Source: JASFHF01 sp050123335
GTDB lineage: Bacteria; Pseudomonadota; Gammaproteobacteria; UBA12402
DNA length: 64,000 nt
Assembly: GCA_050123335.1 (NCBI GenBank)
Contig: JASFHH010000005.1
Coordinates: forward strand, 1 to 64,000
Direction: 5' to 3'
Part shown: in pieces, positions 8,353-16,458 of the stretch
Position numbering within the stretch: position 1 is the stretch's first letter
Layout: every line of letters begins with the position of its first letter
Made by a program: the position numbers and the translations under genes
Notes under the pieces: model-generated
What the model was told of the DNA's origin: nothing
Seen by the model: only the letters and a program-made list of their open reading frames with translations
Database searches by the model: none

Positions 8353-8382
8353 ATTCCCGAATAGCCTTGGCTATTCGGGAAT
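8353..8382. repeat. Perfect 13-bp inverted repeat in a divergent intergenic region
   Basis: ATTCCCGAATAGC at 8353-8365 is inverted at 8370-8382 around a 4-base loop. Weaker outer arms (ATTATGG and CCATAAT) extend it. It lies between two divergent gene starts and has no T-tract, so an operator or small repeat element is more likely than a terminator. Confidence 0.6.
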
Positions 8383-8464
8383 GGGTGCCATAATAGTCAA
8401 TATGAAACAATAAGTAGCAAATAATATCAAAAAAGATCTGAATGATAAACTTGTTTGCCTTAAT

Positions 8465-8509
8465 ATGCAACTGTTTTATAGTTGCATAGTGCTTTAAATA
8501 TGCTATTAT
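8465..8509 (+). promoter_or_regulatory. hicA promoter with overlapping operator-like dyad
   Basis: TTGCAT (8482-8487), a 16-bp spacer and TATTAT (8504-8509) form a promoter. The perfect dyad ATGCAACT...AGTTGCAT (8465-8487) overlaps the -35 box and is a good candidate for autoregulation by HicB. The -10 box ends five bases before the hicA ATG, so the transcript should be leaderless. Confidence 0.6.
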
Positions 8510-8514
8510 AAGAT

Positions 8515-8763
8515 ATGCCAAAGAATAAGAAATTAATAACAAGATTTAAAACAAGACCAAAAGATTTTACCTGGGTTGAGTTAACCAGCATGTTGAATCA
8601 TTTGGGTTTTGTGGAAATACGAGGCAGTGGTTCTAGGGTTAAGTTTTATCATGAAGAAAATGATTGCTTAATTCATTTGCACAAACCACATCCAAGTAAA
8701 ATCTTAAAGGCATATGTAGTAAAGTCAATTTTGTCTACTTTAGAACAAGAAGGTTTGATATGA
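8515..8763 (+). CDS. hicA: HicA-family toxin (mRNA interferase)
   Basis: This 82-residue protein carries a HicA (YcfA-like) dsRBD-type fold. The family pattern is visible in FVEIRGSGSRVKFYH, the LIHLHKPHPSKILK block and the final helix VVKSILSTLEQEGL. HicA toxins cleave mRNA and are neutralised by HicB. The frame overlaps hicB by four bases (ATGA), typical of translational coupling in such pairs. The usual Shine-Dalgarno is absent. The module interrupts the minus-strand metabolic genes and is probably a mobile insertion. Confidence 0.9.
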   Translation: MPKNKKLITRFKTRPKDFTWVELTSMLNHLGFVEIRGSGSRVKFYHEENDCLIHLHKPHPSKILKAYVVKSILSTLEQEGLI

Positions 8764-9302
8764 GTGTAGTATTTAAGTATAAAAATTTTATTGGCTCTAT
8801 AGAAGTTAGTACGCAAGATAAGTGCTTATATGGTAGCGTGCTATATGTAAATGATTTAGTAACCTATGAAGCAAAAACTGTTGATGCACTTGAAAAAGAA
8901 TTTAAAAAAGCAGTGGATGATTATTTAAAAACATGTAAAAAACTAGGACGGGAACCTTTAAAATCTTTTAATGGTACATTGAACGTACGTATTGGTAGTG
9001 CTTTACATAAAGAAGCGGCTGAATATGCTGCTTTGCATGATATGAGTATTAATGAATGTATAAAAAACGCGTTACAAAATCAGATTGGTCAACATAAAAC
9101 AAAAATGACTTCGGCGCAAATGAGGCGTGCAGTAGAAGAACTTCTTAGTTTGAAACATTATCTTGATGAAAGTTTTGATGAATGTTGTGAACAAATGGTA
9201 CGGAGTAAGCAAAAAGTCAATTATGATGAAGCTAAATTAAAAAAAACCTATGACAAAATAACAAAAATGTGTAGGGATTTTGTAGGTGATTACAAATGTT
9301 GA
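8760..9302 (+). CDS. hicB: HicB-family antitoxin with C-terminal extension
   Basis: The 180-residue protein has the partly degraded RNase H-like HicB domain at the N-terminus (about 1-65, including the GSVLYVNDLVTYEAKTVDALEKEF segment in parts) and an Arc-like ribbon-helix-helix DNA-binding domain (LNVRIGSALHKEAAEYA...SINECIKNAL, about 76-112). It then carries an unusual extension of about 60 residues. The extension contains KMTSAQMRRAVEELLSLKH, closely matching the separate 64-residue protein at 39604-39798. HicB binds HicA and represses its own operon. Confidence 0.9.
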   Translation: MSVVFKYKNFIGSIEVSTQDKCLYGSVLYVNDLVTYEAKTVDALEKEFKKAVDDYLKTCKKLGREPLKSFNGTLNVRIGSALHKEAAEYAALHDMSINECIKNALQNQIGQHKTKMTSAQMRRAVEELLSLKHYLDESFDECCEQMVRSKQKVNYDEAKLKKTYDKITKMCRDFVGDYKC

Positions 9303-9320
9303 GCTTATCTATAACTCACG

Positions 9321-10115
9321 TTAACTTATAAGTAATTTTTCTGCTCGTTTAACATCTTCAATTGTGTCAATTCCAGACATGGCTGGTCGATCTTGATAAT
9401 CAACAGGCACTGCTCGAATTGCAAAACCATTTTCTAATAAACGTAATTGTTCTAATCCTTCTAGTTTTTCGTAATGAGTTGGTTTTAAAGTCACGTATTT
9501 TTGCAGCATCTCATAACGATAACCATAAATACCGATATGGCGATAAATTGGCGATAGATTAGATTCTTGTCTAAATTTTTCTTCTTTGCGGATTGCCGGA
9601 ATAATATTTTTGGAAAACCATAGTGTGTTATTATTTTTATCTAAAATGACTGTAGTACCGCTAAATGGAGTTTGTTTTTTGTGTTCACGTAATTTATCTA
9701 ATTCTTTCCAGCTTAATTGTGTAACTGGTGTGATGACTTTTACGTTTTTATCCTGAGTTGCGGTTTCAATTAATTTAGTAATAAAGTCTGGTGGAGTAAA
9801 TGGTGTATCGCCTTGCAAATTTAAGATGAATTCAGGTTTATAGTTTAACTGTTCAACTGCTTTCCATGCCCGATCGGTCCCGGTAGGGCAGCTGACAGGT
9901 GTCATTACAAAATTAGCGCCAATTTTTTTAGCATGATCGGCGATACGTTTATCATCAGTAGCAATTAATATTTTTGCATCAGCAATATTTTTAATTGCAT
10001 CAATTGCTATTTCATAAACGCGTTGCAGCATAGTTTTACCAGCAATTTTAATTAATGGTTTGCCGGGTAATCTAGTGGACGCATATCGCGCTGGAATTAT
10101 AATTGTGGTTTTCAT
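9321..10115 (-). CDS. kdsB: KdsB-family cytidylyltransferase
   Basis: The 264-residue protein resembles 3-deoxy-manno-octulosonate (Kdo) cytidylyltransferase, which activates Kdo as CMP-Kdo for lipopolysaccharide core synthesis. It shows IIPARYASTRLPGKPL, ILIATDDKRIADHA and the RHIGIYGYR segment. Two motifs are divergent: SCPTGTDR where KdsB usually has a His-x-SGTDR pattern, and LNLQGDTPFTPP instead of VNVQGDEPLIPP. It may use a Kdo variant or another sugar acid. The start at 10115 gives the normal N-terminus; a longer frame to 10184 reads through the palindromic repeat. It is downstream of, and possibly co-transcribed with, the BMC operon. Confidence 0.85.
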   Translation of the reverse strand: MKTTIIIPARYASTRLPGKPLIKIAGKTMLQRVYEIAIDAIKNIADAKILIATDDKRIADHAKKIGANFVMTPVSCPTGTDRAWKAVEQLNYKPEFILNLQGDTPFTPPDFITKLIETATQDKNVKVITPVTQLSWKELDKLREHKKQTPFSGTTVILDKNNNTLWFSKNIIPAIRKEEKFRQESNLSPIYRHIGIYGYRYEMLQKYVTLKPTHYEKLEGLEQLRLLENGFAIRAVPVDYQDRPAMSGIDTIEDVKRAEKLLIS

Positions 10116-10121
10116 GTCATT

Positions 10122-10150
10122 GTCATCCCGCGGCTTGACCGCGGGATCCA
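10122..10150. repeat. Dispersed palindromic repeat copy
   Basis: GTCATCCCGCGG, TTGA, CCGCGGGATCCA lies between the aldolase gene and kdsB. Its short loop makes a strong intercistronic hairpin that could separate kdsB expression from the BMC operon. Confidence 0.85.
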
Positions 10151-10155
10151 TGTTG

Positions 10156-10872
10156 TTATAAATGTTTTTTAATTTCTTCGGCAATTAATTCTTTAATTAA
10201 ATCTAAATTATTCCTTTCGGATTTTTTCGGACCAAGTCCGATTGATGCGCGCTTCTCTAAAAGTTTCTTTAGATTTTCTGGAGCAAAAGTTTTTGGTGTT
10301 CCCATTTGTTGCGCATAAAATTGTATTTTAGCTACATGTTCAACTAATTCAAGCCGCAAATAAGCTTGTTCAACGCTATCGCCAATAGCTAACACACCAT
10401 TTCCCGGCATGATCAATACATCTGCTTGATTAAGTGCTTCAGTAATTATGCTATCATTTTCTGGTGCGCCTGGCATCGCAAAAGGAGTGACTGGTATAAT
10501 ATCACCGATGGAAACTATAGCTTCAGGTAAACATGGAGTTAGTGGCTTGCCAACTAATCCATGCGCTGTGGCAAAAGGAGGATGAGAGTGTACCACAGCT
10601 TTTGCTTCGGTGCGTGCATTGTAAGCTGCTAAATGTAATTTAATTTCAGAGAACGGTTTGCCAATTCCCTCAATTTTTTTGCCGTCCATATCTAAAGTGA
10701 TAATCATATCAGCAACAATGTTACCTTTGCTAACCGCAGTTGGAGTTGCTAGCAATACATCATCAAACTTTGCGCTAATGTTGCCGTCGTGATTTGCACC
10801 AAAACCTTTTTCGTCGAGTTTTTGTGAATATTTTACGATTTCATTGGTTATGTAGGTTTTTCTATCGCCCAT
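10156..10872 (-). CDS. Class II (FucA/AraD-type) aldolase
   Basis: This 238-residue protein is of the class II aldolase/adducin family, which uses a zinc ion held by histidines. The core shows NHDGNISAKF, the metal site VVHSHPPFATAHG and a downstream PGNGVLAIG with a glycine-rich turn. Relatives cleave fuculose-1-phosphate or 5-deoxyribulose-1-phosphate to dihydroxyacetone phosphate plus an aldehyde. Placed five bases after a BMC-T gene and in line with deoC, it is probably a compartment enzyme. Substrate identity is inferred. A C-terminal extension of about 35 residues ending DLIKELIAEEIKKHL is amphipathic and could be an encapsulation helix. Confidence 0.88.
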   Translation of the reverse strand: MGDRKTYITNEIVKYSQKLDEKGFGANHDGNISAKFDDVLLATPTAVSKGNIVADMIITLDMDGKKIEGIGKPFSEIKLHLAAYNARTEAKAVVHSHPPFATAHGLVGKPLTPCLPEAIVSIGDIIPVTPFAMPGAPENDSIITEALNQADVLIMPGNGVLAIGDSVEQAYLRLELVEHVAKIQFYAQQMGTPKTFAPENLKKLLEKRASIGLGPKKSERNNLDLIKELIAEEIKKHL

Positions 10873-10877
10873 TATTT

Positions 10878-11531
10878 TTATCCAAGTTGTTTGCTTGTGC
10901 CACTTGCTTGCATTTTATTTAATTGTTCCAAAATCGAACTTGCGGCTTCCGCTGCAGCATCAATTTCCGCTTCTGGTCCGCTCATGGTTAAACGTCCCGA
11001 TGCACCGAATGGTTTAATTTGAATTAATTTAACTCGCGCAGCTTTTAATGCCTCGTTACATGCAATGGTTAAATAAGCTGCGGGAGTTGTTTCCATAATC
11101 AAAACAGATTCGCCAGCTAAAACCATATTGCCGCGCGCAGTTCCGGTAAACATAATTGCATGATCTTGCTCAACGCTTCTGATAATTTTATTAGTCAAGA
11201 TTTTAACTTCAGCGCGATCATTTTCGTTTAATCCTGTTTCACGAAGTACTGCTTTGCCTGCTTCTTTTACTTCACCTTGGTCAGCGTGTTGTACTTGCAT
11301 TAAACCGAATTGCCTTTCAGTTACGACAGAACCTAAGCGCACAGCAGTATTTTTTAGGGCCATATCAATCATGCTGTGAATTTCCATCGCCGGTGCGATT
11401 TCCAGCATTAATGCAGCATCATACTCTGCCGGATCGTAAACCTTATTATCTTTAGCAATAAATTGTGCTAGTTGCGGTTGTAAACTATCAATAAAAATTA
11501 AAGTTCTTAGTTCAAAATTACTTTTTGTCAT
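10878..11531 (-). CDS. Tandem-domain BMC shell protein (BMC-T)
   Basis: The protein has 217 residues in two BMC-like halves. The first (about 1-100) includes PAEYDAALMLEIAPAMEIH and RQFGLMQVQHADQG. The second (about 110-210) includes MVLAGESVLIMETTPAAYL, ACNEALKAARVKLIQI and GASGRLTMSGPEAEI. Such proteins form pseudo-hexameric trimers that tile compartment facets and may have gated pores. I cannot say which BMC-T subtype it is, only that it is not the PduT-like one at 13081. It sits between deoC and the class II aldolase. Confidence 0.88.
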   Translation of the reverse strand: MTKSNFELRTLIFIDSLQPQLAQFIAKDNKVYDPAEYDAALMLEIAPAMEIHSMIDMALKNTAVRLGSVVTERQFGLMQVQHADQGEVKEAGKAVLRETGLNENDRAEVKILTNKIIRSVEQDHAIMFTGTARGNMVLAGESVLIMETTPAAYLTIACNEALKAARVKLIQIKPFGASGRLTMSGPEAEIDAAAEAASSILEQLNKMQASGTSKQLG

Positions 11532-11543
11532 GTTGCTCTCCTG

Positions 11544-12446
11544 TTAGTACTTTCCACTTTTGGCTTTTGTGCCGGTTACAATTGCAATACTAGCTGATGC
11601 GCCGATGCGATCAGCGCCTGCTTCAATCATTTTTTTTGCATCCTCTGTGCTGCGAATTCCTCCGGAAGCTTTTACTTCCATGTCACTTCCTACAATTTTG
11701 CGCATTAATGCAATATCTTCCACAGTTGCACCGCCGGAACCAAAGCCAGTAGAAGTTTTTACAAATGCAGCGCCGGCAGTTTTGGATAACGCACACGCAA
11801 TAACTTTTTCGTCGTGATCCAAATTAGAAGTTTCCAAAATAACTTTTACTTTATGTGGTTTGGATGCTTCAACTACTGCTAGAATATCGCGATAAACAGT
11901 TACATAATCTTTGGATTTTAGTGCACCAATATTAATTACCATATCAATTTCTTCAGCGCCGTTTTTGATTGCTTCTTTTGCTTCAAACGCTTTAGATTGC
12001 GGGCTGGCTGCTCCTAATGGAAATCCGACAACTGCAATTGGTTTGACACTACTACCTTTTAATTCGCGTGATACAAAAGGGATATTACTTGAATTTACAC
12101 AAACAGTAGCAAAATGATATTTTTTTGCTTCATCGCAAACTTTTTTAAGTTGTTCACGGGTTGCATCTGGTTTTAATAAGGTGTGATCAATCATGCCGGC
12201 AAGTTTTGTGTCAACATTACGATCGATTCCTGGATTGGCGCCGATGCGATCTGCGCCTTCACGCAACATATTATTTATTGCTTCAGGTTTTTTAATCACA
12301 CATAAGCCGCAATGTTCGCATGAGTCTGGTGATAAACCGCATGCACCAGCAGCAACTAAATCTGGTTGAGTTATTCCAGCTTGTTGTAATTTTTGAGTCA
12401 CGCGGCGTGCAATAACTTCAACAAGTTCTTCGATTTTATCGGTCAT
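11544..12446 (-). CDS. deoC: Deoxyribose-phosphate aldolase with N-terminal targeting extension
   Basis: DeoC cleaves 2-deoxyribose 5-phosphate to glyceraldehyde 3-phosphate and acetaldehyde. The TIM-barrel core (about 80-295) has the Schiff-base lysine K230 in FVKTSTGFGSGG, the partner lysine K259 in VKASGGIRS, and the EIDMVINIGAL segment with the acidic residue. The protein has 300 residues, about 45 more than typical DeoC. The extra N-terminus has an amphipathic helix (KIEELVEVIARRVTQKL) resembling BMC encapsulation peptides, then four cysteines (C36, C43, C46, C49) that could bind metal or an Fe-S cluster. The ATG follows GAGGGAATAATT. Confidence 0.96.
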   Translation of the reverse strand: MTDKIEELVEVIARRVTQKLQQAGITQPDLVAAGACGLSPDSCEHCGLCVIKKPEAINNMLREGADRIGANPGIDRNVDTKLAGMIDHTLLKPDATREQLKKVCDEAKKYHFATVCVNSSNIPFVSRELKGSSVKPIAVVGFPLGAASPQSKAFEAKEAIKNGAEEIDMVINIGALKSKDYVTVYRDILAVVEASKPHKVKVILETSNLDHDEKVIACALSKTAGAAFVKTSTGFGSGGATVEDIALMRKIVGSDMEVKASGGIRSTEDAKKMIEAGADRIGASASIAIVTGTKAKSGKY

Positions 12447-12465
12447 AATTATTCCCTCTTATATA

Positions 12466-12777
12466 TTATCTGGATCCCGGATCAACTGACTGGGTCCGGG
12501 ATGACACATGCGCATGTGTCACTTTATCTACTATACCTACAATTACAGAGTGAAATGGATCATCTTTAGTTCCCAGCAATTGTCTGGCTGTATTACCTTC
12601 GCGTTGAATTAATACAACATCGCCAGGTGCTGCTTGAGCTGTATCACAAGCTAAAAATGAATTACCTAAATCTTTGCCTTGTTCGTCAATTGGTTGCACG
12701 ATTAAAACTCGATGTCCTTTGTAACAAGGATGTTTCTCAGTTGCAACTACATTGCCTTTAACTCTGGCTAAGATCAT
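12466..12777 (-). CDS. BMC vertex protein (BMC-P, EutN/CcmL family)
   Basis: The protein has 103 residues. BMC-P pentamers cap the vertices of the shell. The family pattern is MILARVKGNVVATEKHPCYKGHRVLIVQP, then DTAQAAPGDVVLIQREGNTARQLLG and the closing VIVGIVDKV. The last 16 residues (about HAHVSSRTQSVDPGSR) and the stop codon come from an inserted palindromic repeat, so the native end was probably just after VDKV. The start overlaps the preceding gene's stop by four bases. Confidence 0.93.
   Translation of the reverse strand: MILARVKGNVVATEKHPCYKGHRVLIVQPIDEQGKDLGNSFLACDTAQAAPGDVVLIQREGNTARQLLGTKDDPFHSVIVGIVDKVTHAHVSSRTQSVDPGSR
12470..12521. repeat. Palindromic repeat forming the 3' end of a BMC-P gene
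   Basis: A GGATCCCGGA...TCCGGGATG dyad is joined to the perfect 20-bp palindrome TGACACATGCGCATGTGTCA (12502-12521). It lies inside the last codons of the BMC-P gene and just before deoC. A hairpin here could alter the relative yield of the flanking genes. Confidence 0.8.
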
Positions 12778-13079
12778 TCAAATATTTCCTCTTTATCTAA
12801 AATTCCAACATCTTCTTGATTAACTTGATCTACAATTCCGGTAATCGCAGCATCAACAGGTGTAAATGAATCTGGTAAAGTTAATGCAGCTTCTCTTGCT
12901 GTTATCCAATGTACTAAATCATTTAATCCTGCTTTTACCACTGGATCAACTGCAGCAATTGGTTTGCCTGTTGGTTTTAGATCGTCATTTAATGGCTGAA
13001 TCATTAAAATTTTTATGCCGTTTAAAGCCTCATGTTTTTGTGTTGCAACTACTGTGCCGATTACTTTTGCTAATTGCAT
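12774..13079 (-). CDS. BMC vertex protein (BMC-P, EutN/CcmL family), second copy
   Basis: The 101-residue protein opens MQLAKVIGTVVATQKHEAL and has the GLNDLVHWITAREAALTL and DAAITGIVDQV segments of the family. The ATG at 13079 follows CAGGAATATAAA. An in-frame ATG at 13109 would overlap the pduT-like gene and is less likely. It differs clearly from the other two BMC-P proteins, so the three may occupy different positions or form mixed pentamers. Confidence 0.92.
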   Translation of the reverse strand: MQLAKVIGTVVATQKHEALNGIKILMIQPLNDDLKPTGKPIAAVDPVVKAGLNDLVHWITAREAALTLPDSFTPVDAAITGIVDQVNQEDVGILDKEEIFE

Positions 13080-13080
13080 T

Positions 13081-13644
13081 TTATATTCCTGTCCAATAAA
13101 TTTCTTCAATCAAATCCGGATGCGGTGCTGGAATAATTTCACATCCTGCTAATAATCCTTCGGTTTTAATGTGTTTTTTTGCTGCATCAATTGAAGCTTC
13201 AATGTCAGCTAATTTTCCGGTCATCACAAAATAACCTTTACCACCTAAACCGTTCGCTAATCTAATTTCTACTAATTTTGCTGGTGATGTTTTAGCGGCT
13301 AAATCTGCTCCAACAATGCAGGATGCGATTGAAAAAGTTTCGATAATACCAACGGCATCAAATTTTTTTATTTCAGTTGTTCCGGCAACAGCGGGAATCA
13401 CATCCAAATGAATTTGCGGTAAGAATAAATTATTAATTACGCCATCATCGCCAACGTTAATACCTGCTTGCAATGATTCTTCGACATCGGCAACTTCGCC
13501 CGCAAAAATAACCATATATTTACCTGGGCAGATTGGGTTGCTGTTAAGAATTGTAACCGGAGCTTTTTTGGCAATTGCATCAGTTGCAAACATGCCTCGT
13601 GCTACTGAGTTGAATTCAATTAGTCCTAGCGATGGTTTTTGCAT
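13081..13644 (-). CDS. pduT: PduT-like BMC-T shell protein with Fe-S cysteine
   Basis: The 187-residue protein has two BMC domains (about 5-90 and 97-180). The second contains GIIETFSIASCIVGADLAAKTSPAKL and GGKGYFVMTGKLADIEASI. In PduT a cysteine in a CPGK loop of the first domain binds a [4Fe-4S] cluster at the trimer pore. The same loop is here: PICPGKYMVIFAGEV with C39. That suggests electron transfer across the shell, together with the PduS-like product of the overlapping upstream gene. The 29-bp overlap with that gene indicates coupling. Confidence 0.92.
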   Translation of the reverse strand: MQKPSLGLIEFNSVARGMFATDAIAKKAPVTILNSNPICPGKYMVIFAGEVADVEESLQAGINVGDDGVINNLFLPQIHLDVIPAVAGTTEIKKFDAVGIIETFSIASCIVGADLAAKTSPAKLVEIRLANGLGGKGYFVMTGKLADIEASIDAAKKHIKTEGLLAGCEIIPAPHPDLIEEIYWTGI

Positions 13645-14974
13645 ATTTAATCTCTATATAATTATCATTTACCTCAGTTATTTTGCCGTCAATTGACGCG
13701 TGATAAACGGCGCCTAACTTATCTTGCGGCGTAGCCGCTATAATATCACATCTGCGTACCATTTGTCCTAGATTAACTTGGGAAATTGCAGGTGCTCCAA
13801 CGTGTTTGTTTAGCGGAATGCGTACCATTTTGATTTGCTGTATTCCTGCAAAAACCGGTTTGCAATTATATTTTTCCAAGTTAAGTTTTTTCATTACCAT
13901 TTGAATCGATGGTTTACGATTTTTAAATTGTGAATTGGCTTTAGCCGGTGCATTTTTATGTGGGCTTTTTACTCCACGAGATATTAATTCGCTTTTATAT
14001 TCTGCAAAAATTTTGCGAGGTGAAAGATGCATAAAATCACAAGCAATCAATTCACACATGCCGCATTGGCTACATAAAAAAGCAGAAGTAATATGCTTTG
14101 TTGGTTCAGCACTGTTGTATGCTATTGTGCGCATTGTCATGTGCGGATATAATTCGTGTCCTAATAAATTGCGCGGGCAAAGATCGGTGCAGCGAAAGCA
14201 TTGGCAGCATGCAGATTTTGTTTGTTTGATTATTTGTCCCAAAGGTTTTTTTGCTTTACGAATTAATAAGTGATTTTTAGGTAATGCAATTACACCACTG
14301 GTAGTTTTACCGATACCTTGATTCCAATCATCAACAATTTTTCCCATCATCGGGCCGCCATCAATTAAAACAGCGTCTTTAATTTTTAAGCCACCTGCTA
14401 ATTTAATTAAATCGTTGTAAGTTGTGCCAATTGGAACAATTACAACTTTTGGTTCGCGAAGTTCTCCAATTAAAGTTACTGCGCGTTCAGTTATCGGTTT
14501 GCCGTTAACTGCATGTGCAATCTGCATTAAAGTGATTACGTTATTTACGACAATGCCAACGTTTAATGGGATGCCGCCTTCGGGAATTATTTTTCCGGTT
14601 ACTTCATACACTAATAAAAATTCATCGCCTGCGGGATAATAATTATCTAACAAATGTAATTTGATCGATCCATCAGATGGTAAATGTTTTTTGATTGCAT
14701 CAATTGCGTCGTGATAATGCGATTTTAATGCAATAATTCCTTGCTTAGCAGAAGTTGCTTGCATTGCATATTTCATGCCTTCGATTAATAATTCTGGTTT
14801 TTGTACCATCATGGTGCGATCGCTGGCAAGAAGTGGTTCGCATTCAGAACCATTAGCAATGATGGTATCAACTTTTGTTTGTAATTTTACATGTGTAGGA
14901 AATCCGCCGCCACCTGCGCCAATTATTCCGGCGTTTTTTACAGCTTGCACAATTTGTTCCGCTGTTTTTGGCAT
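13616..14974 (-). CDS. pduS: PduS/RnfC-like flavo-Fe-S electron transfer protein
   Basis: This 452-residue protein matches PduS, which binds FMN, NADH and two [4Fe-4S] clusters. The Gly-rich N-terminus GAGGGGFPTHVKL (about 19-31) is the nucleotide-binding region. NGSECEPLLASD and YPAGDEFLLVYEVTG are RnfC-family motifs. Cluster ligands are C256/C259/C262/C266 and C301/C304/C307/C312. The C-terminus (about 360-450) has a small beta-rich domain. No B12-dependent enzyme is in the locus, so its likely job is to reoxidise NADH made by the aldehyde dehydrogenase, passing electrons to the PduT-like pore. This role is inferred. Confidence 0.93.
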   Translation of the reverse strand: MPKTAEQIVQAVKNAGIIGAGGGGFPTHVKLQTKVDTIIANGSECEPLLASDRTMMVQKPELLIEGMKYAMQATSAKQGIIALKSHYHDAIDAIKKHLPSDGSIKLHLLDNYYPAGDEFLLVYEVTGKIIPEGGIPLNVGIVVNNVITLMQIAHAVNGKPITERAVTLIGELREPKVVIVPIGTTYNDLIKLAGGLKIKDAVLIDGGPMMGKIVDDWNQGIGKTTSGVIALPKNHLLIRKAKKPLGQIIKQTKSACCQCFRCTDLCPRNLLGHELYPHMTMRTIAYNSAEPTKHITSAFLCSQCGMCELIACDFMHLSPRKIFAEYKSELISRGVKSPHKNAPAKANSQFKNRKPSIQMVMKKLNLEKYNCKPVFAGIQQIKMVRIPLNKHVGAPAISQVNLGQMVRRCDIIAATPQDKLGAVYHASIDGKITEVNDNYIEIKYAKTIARTN

Positions 14975-16407
14975 CAGACAATCCTAAAATATCCGCTTAA
15001 TACACATCTTCTAATTCTGGTAAAGTGACGTGCGGTAGTAACACCTTCGCCGGTAGGTGAAGCAATGGTAAAAGATGCTGGACCTTCACCTTCAATACCG
15101 AGTCCTGCAAGTGCCGGACCATTTTTTACAAAAATGGAGGTATTCATTTTTACCGCCATTTTATGCAAGTGTTCAACATTTTTTGAATGCATAACCGAAG
15201 TATGAAAACATCCATCTTCTAATTGATAAGCAATTTCAATTGCTTCATCAACATCGTTTGCACGAATAAATGGTAATACCGGCATTAATAATTCTAATTT
15301 TGCAAATGGATGATTAGCATCAGTTTCAACAAAAGCTAAACGTTTAGATGGATCGACTTGCAATCCAATTTGTTGCAAAATTAATTGAATGTCTTTGCCA
15401 ACCCATTTTTTATTTGGGTGGCCATCTTGCACAATAATTTTTTCTAATTGTTTAGCTTGGTAATTATTAAGTTCAACTGCGCCATGTTTAATTAATGCTT
15501 TTTTTAATTCGTCTGCGCAAGCGCGAGTTGCAATAATATTTTTTTCAATTAAACAAATAATATTATTGTCAGTGGATGCACTTATCACAATATCGCGGCC
15601 GGCTTTATCAATATCTGCAGTTTCATCAACTACAACTGGAGGATTGCCTGGTCCTGCAGCAATAACTTTTTTGCCGGATTGCATTGCGGCATCTACTACA
15701 GCAGGGCCGCCGGTAACTACCAGCAAATTAATTTTTGGGTGTTTCATTAAAGTTTGTGCTGATTGAATTGTTGGGTTGATCACGGTTGTGATTAAGTTTG
15801 GCGGACCACCAGCAGAAATAATTGCTTTATTAATTAAGCTGATAGTTAAGACAGATATTTTTTTAGCGCTTGGATGTGGATTAAAAGCAACAGCGTTGCC
15901 TCCAGCAATCATAGCAATGGTATTGCTGATAATTGTTTCTGATGGATTAGTGCAGGGCGTGATAGAACCGATTAATCCATAAGGTGCATGTTCTAAAATG
16001 GTTAAGCCGTTGTCGCCGGTAAAAGTTATTGGTTCTAAATCTTCTATGCCCGGAGTGTTGTTAATTGCCAATTCATTCTTTTTTAATTTATCTTCGTATC
16101 TACCAAGTCCAGTATCGGAAAGTGCTAATCGTGCAATTTGTTCAATGTTTTCGGTACAGATTTCACGAATAGCAGTAATGATTTTTTTACGTTGCTCTAT
16201 CGGAATGGTTTTATATTCGAGGAAAGCTTTTTCTGCAGCAAGAATTGCTTCTTCGATATCAGTAAAACACCCCGGGGTGTCATTAGTTTGTGTGGTGATA
16301 TTTGGTTTTTGTGGTGCGCTTTTTATTTTAGTTTCCGCAGCAGGAATTACCAATTTATTAACTACACGATCGACAATCGAACTTATTTGTTGTTCGCTAA
16401 TAGACAT
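14974..16407 (-). CDS. pduP: CoA-acylating aldehyde dehydrogenase (PduP/EutE type)
   Basis: The protein has 477 residues. PduP/EutE enzymes oxidise short aldehydes to acyl-CoA with NAD+ and CoA. The catalytic cysteine is C285 in DNNIICLIEKN; other family motifs are APYGLIGSITPCTNPSETII and VTGGPAVVDAAMQSGKK. Residues 4-19 (SEQQISSIVDRVVNKL) form a short amphipathic helix followed by a Pro/Thr-rich linker, the usual encapsulation peptide. It would convert acetaldehyde from DeoC and possibly the class II aldolase to acetyl-CoA. No phosphotransacylase or alcohol dehydrogenase gene is nearby. Confidence 0.96.
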   Translation of the reverse strand: MSISEQQISSIVDRVVNKLVIPAAETKIKSAPQKPNITTQTNDTPGCFTDIEEAILAAEKAFLEYKTIPIEQRKKIITAIREICTENIEQIARLALSDTGLGRYEDKLKKNELAINNTPGIEDLEPITFTGDNGLTILEHAPYGLIGSITPCTNPSETIISNTIAMIAGGNAVAFNPHPSAKKISVLTISLINKAIISAGGPPNLITTVINPTIQSAQTLMKHPKINLLVVTGGPAVVDAAMQSGKKVIAAGPGNPPVVVDETADIDKAGRDIVISASTDNNIICLIEKNIIATRACADELKKALIKHGAVELNNYQAKQLEKIIVQDGHPNKKWVGKDIQLILQQIGLQVDPSKRLAFVETDANHPFAKLELLMPVLPFIRANDVDEAIEIAYQLEDGCFHTSVMHSKNVEHLHKMAVKMNTSIFVKNGPALAGLGIEGEGPASFTIASPTGEGVTTARHFTRIRRCVLSGYFRIV

Positions 16408-16424
16408 AGCAGAGTCCTTCTACT

Positions 16425-16453
16425 GTCATCCCGCGGTTTAACCGCGGGATCCA
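16425..16453. repeat. Dispersed palindromic repeat copy
   Basis: GTCATCCCGCGG, TTTAA, CCGCGGGATCCA lies between the third BMC-P gene and pduP. It would fold into an intercistronic hairpin. Confidence 0.85.
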
Positions 16454-16458
16454 GTGTT

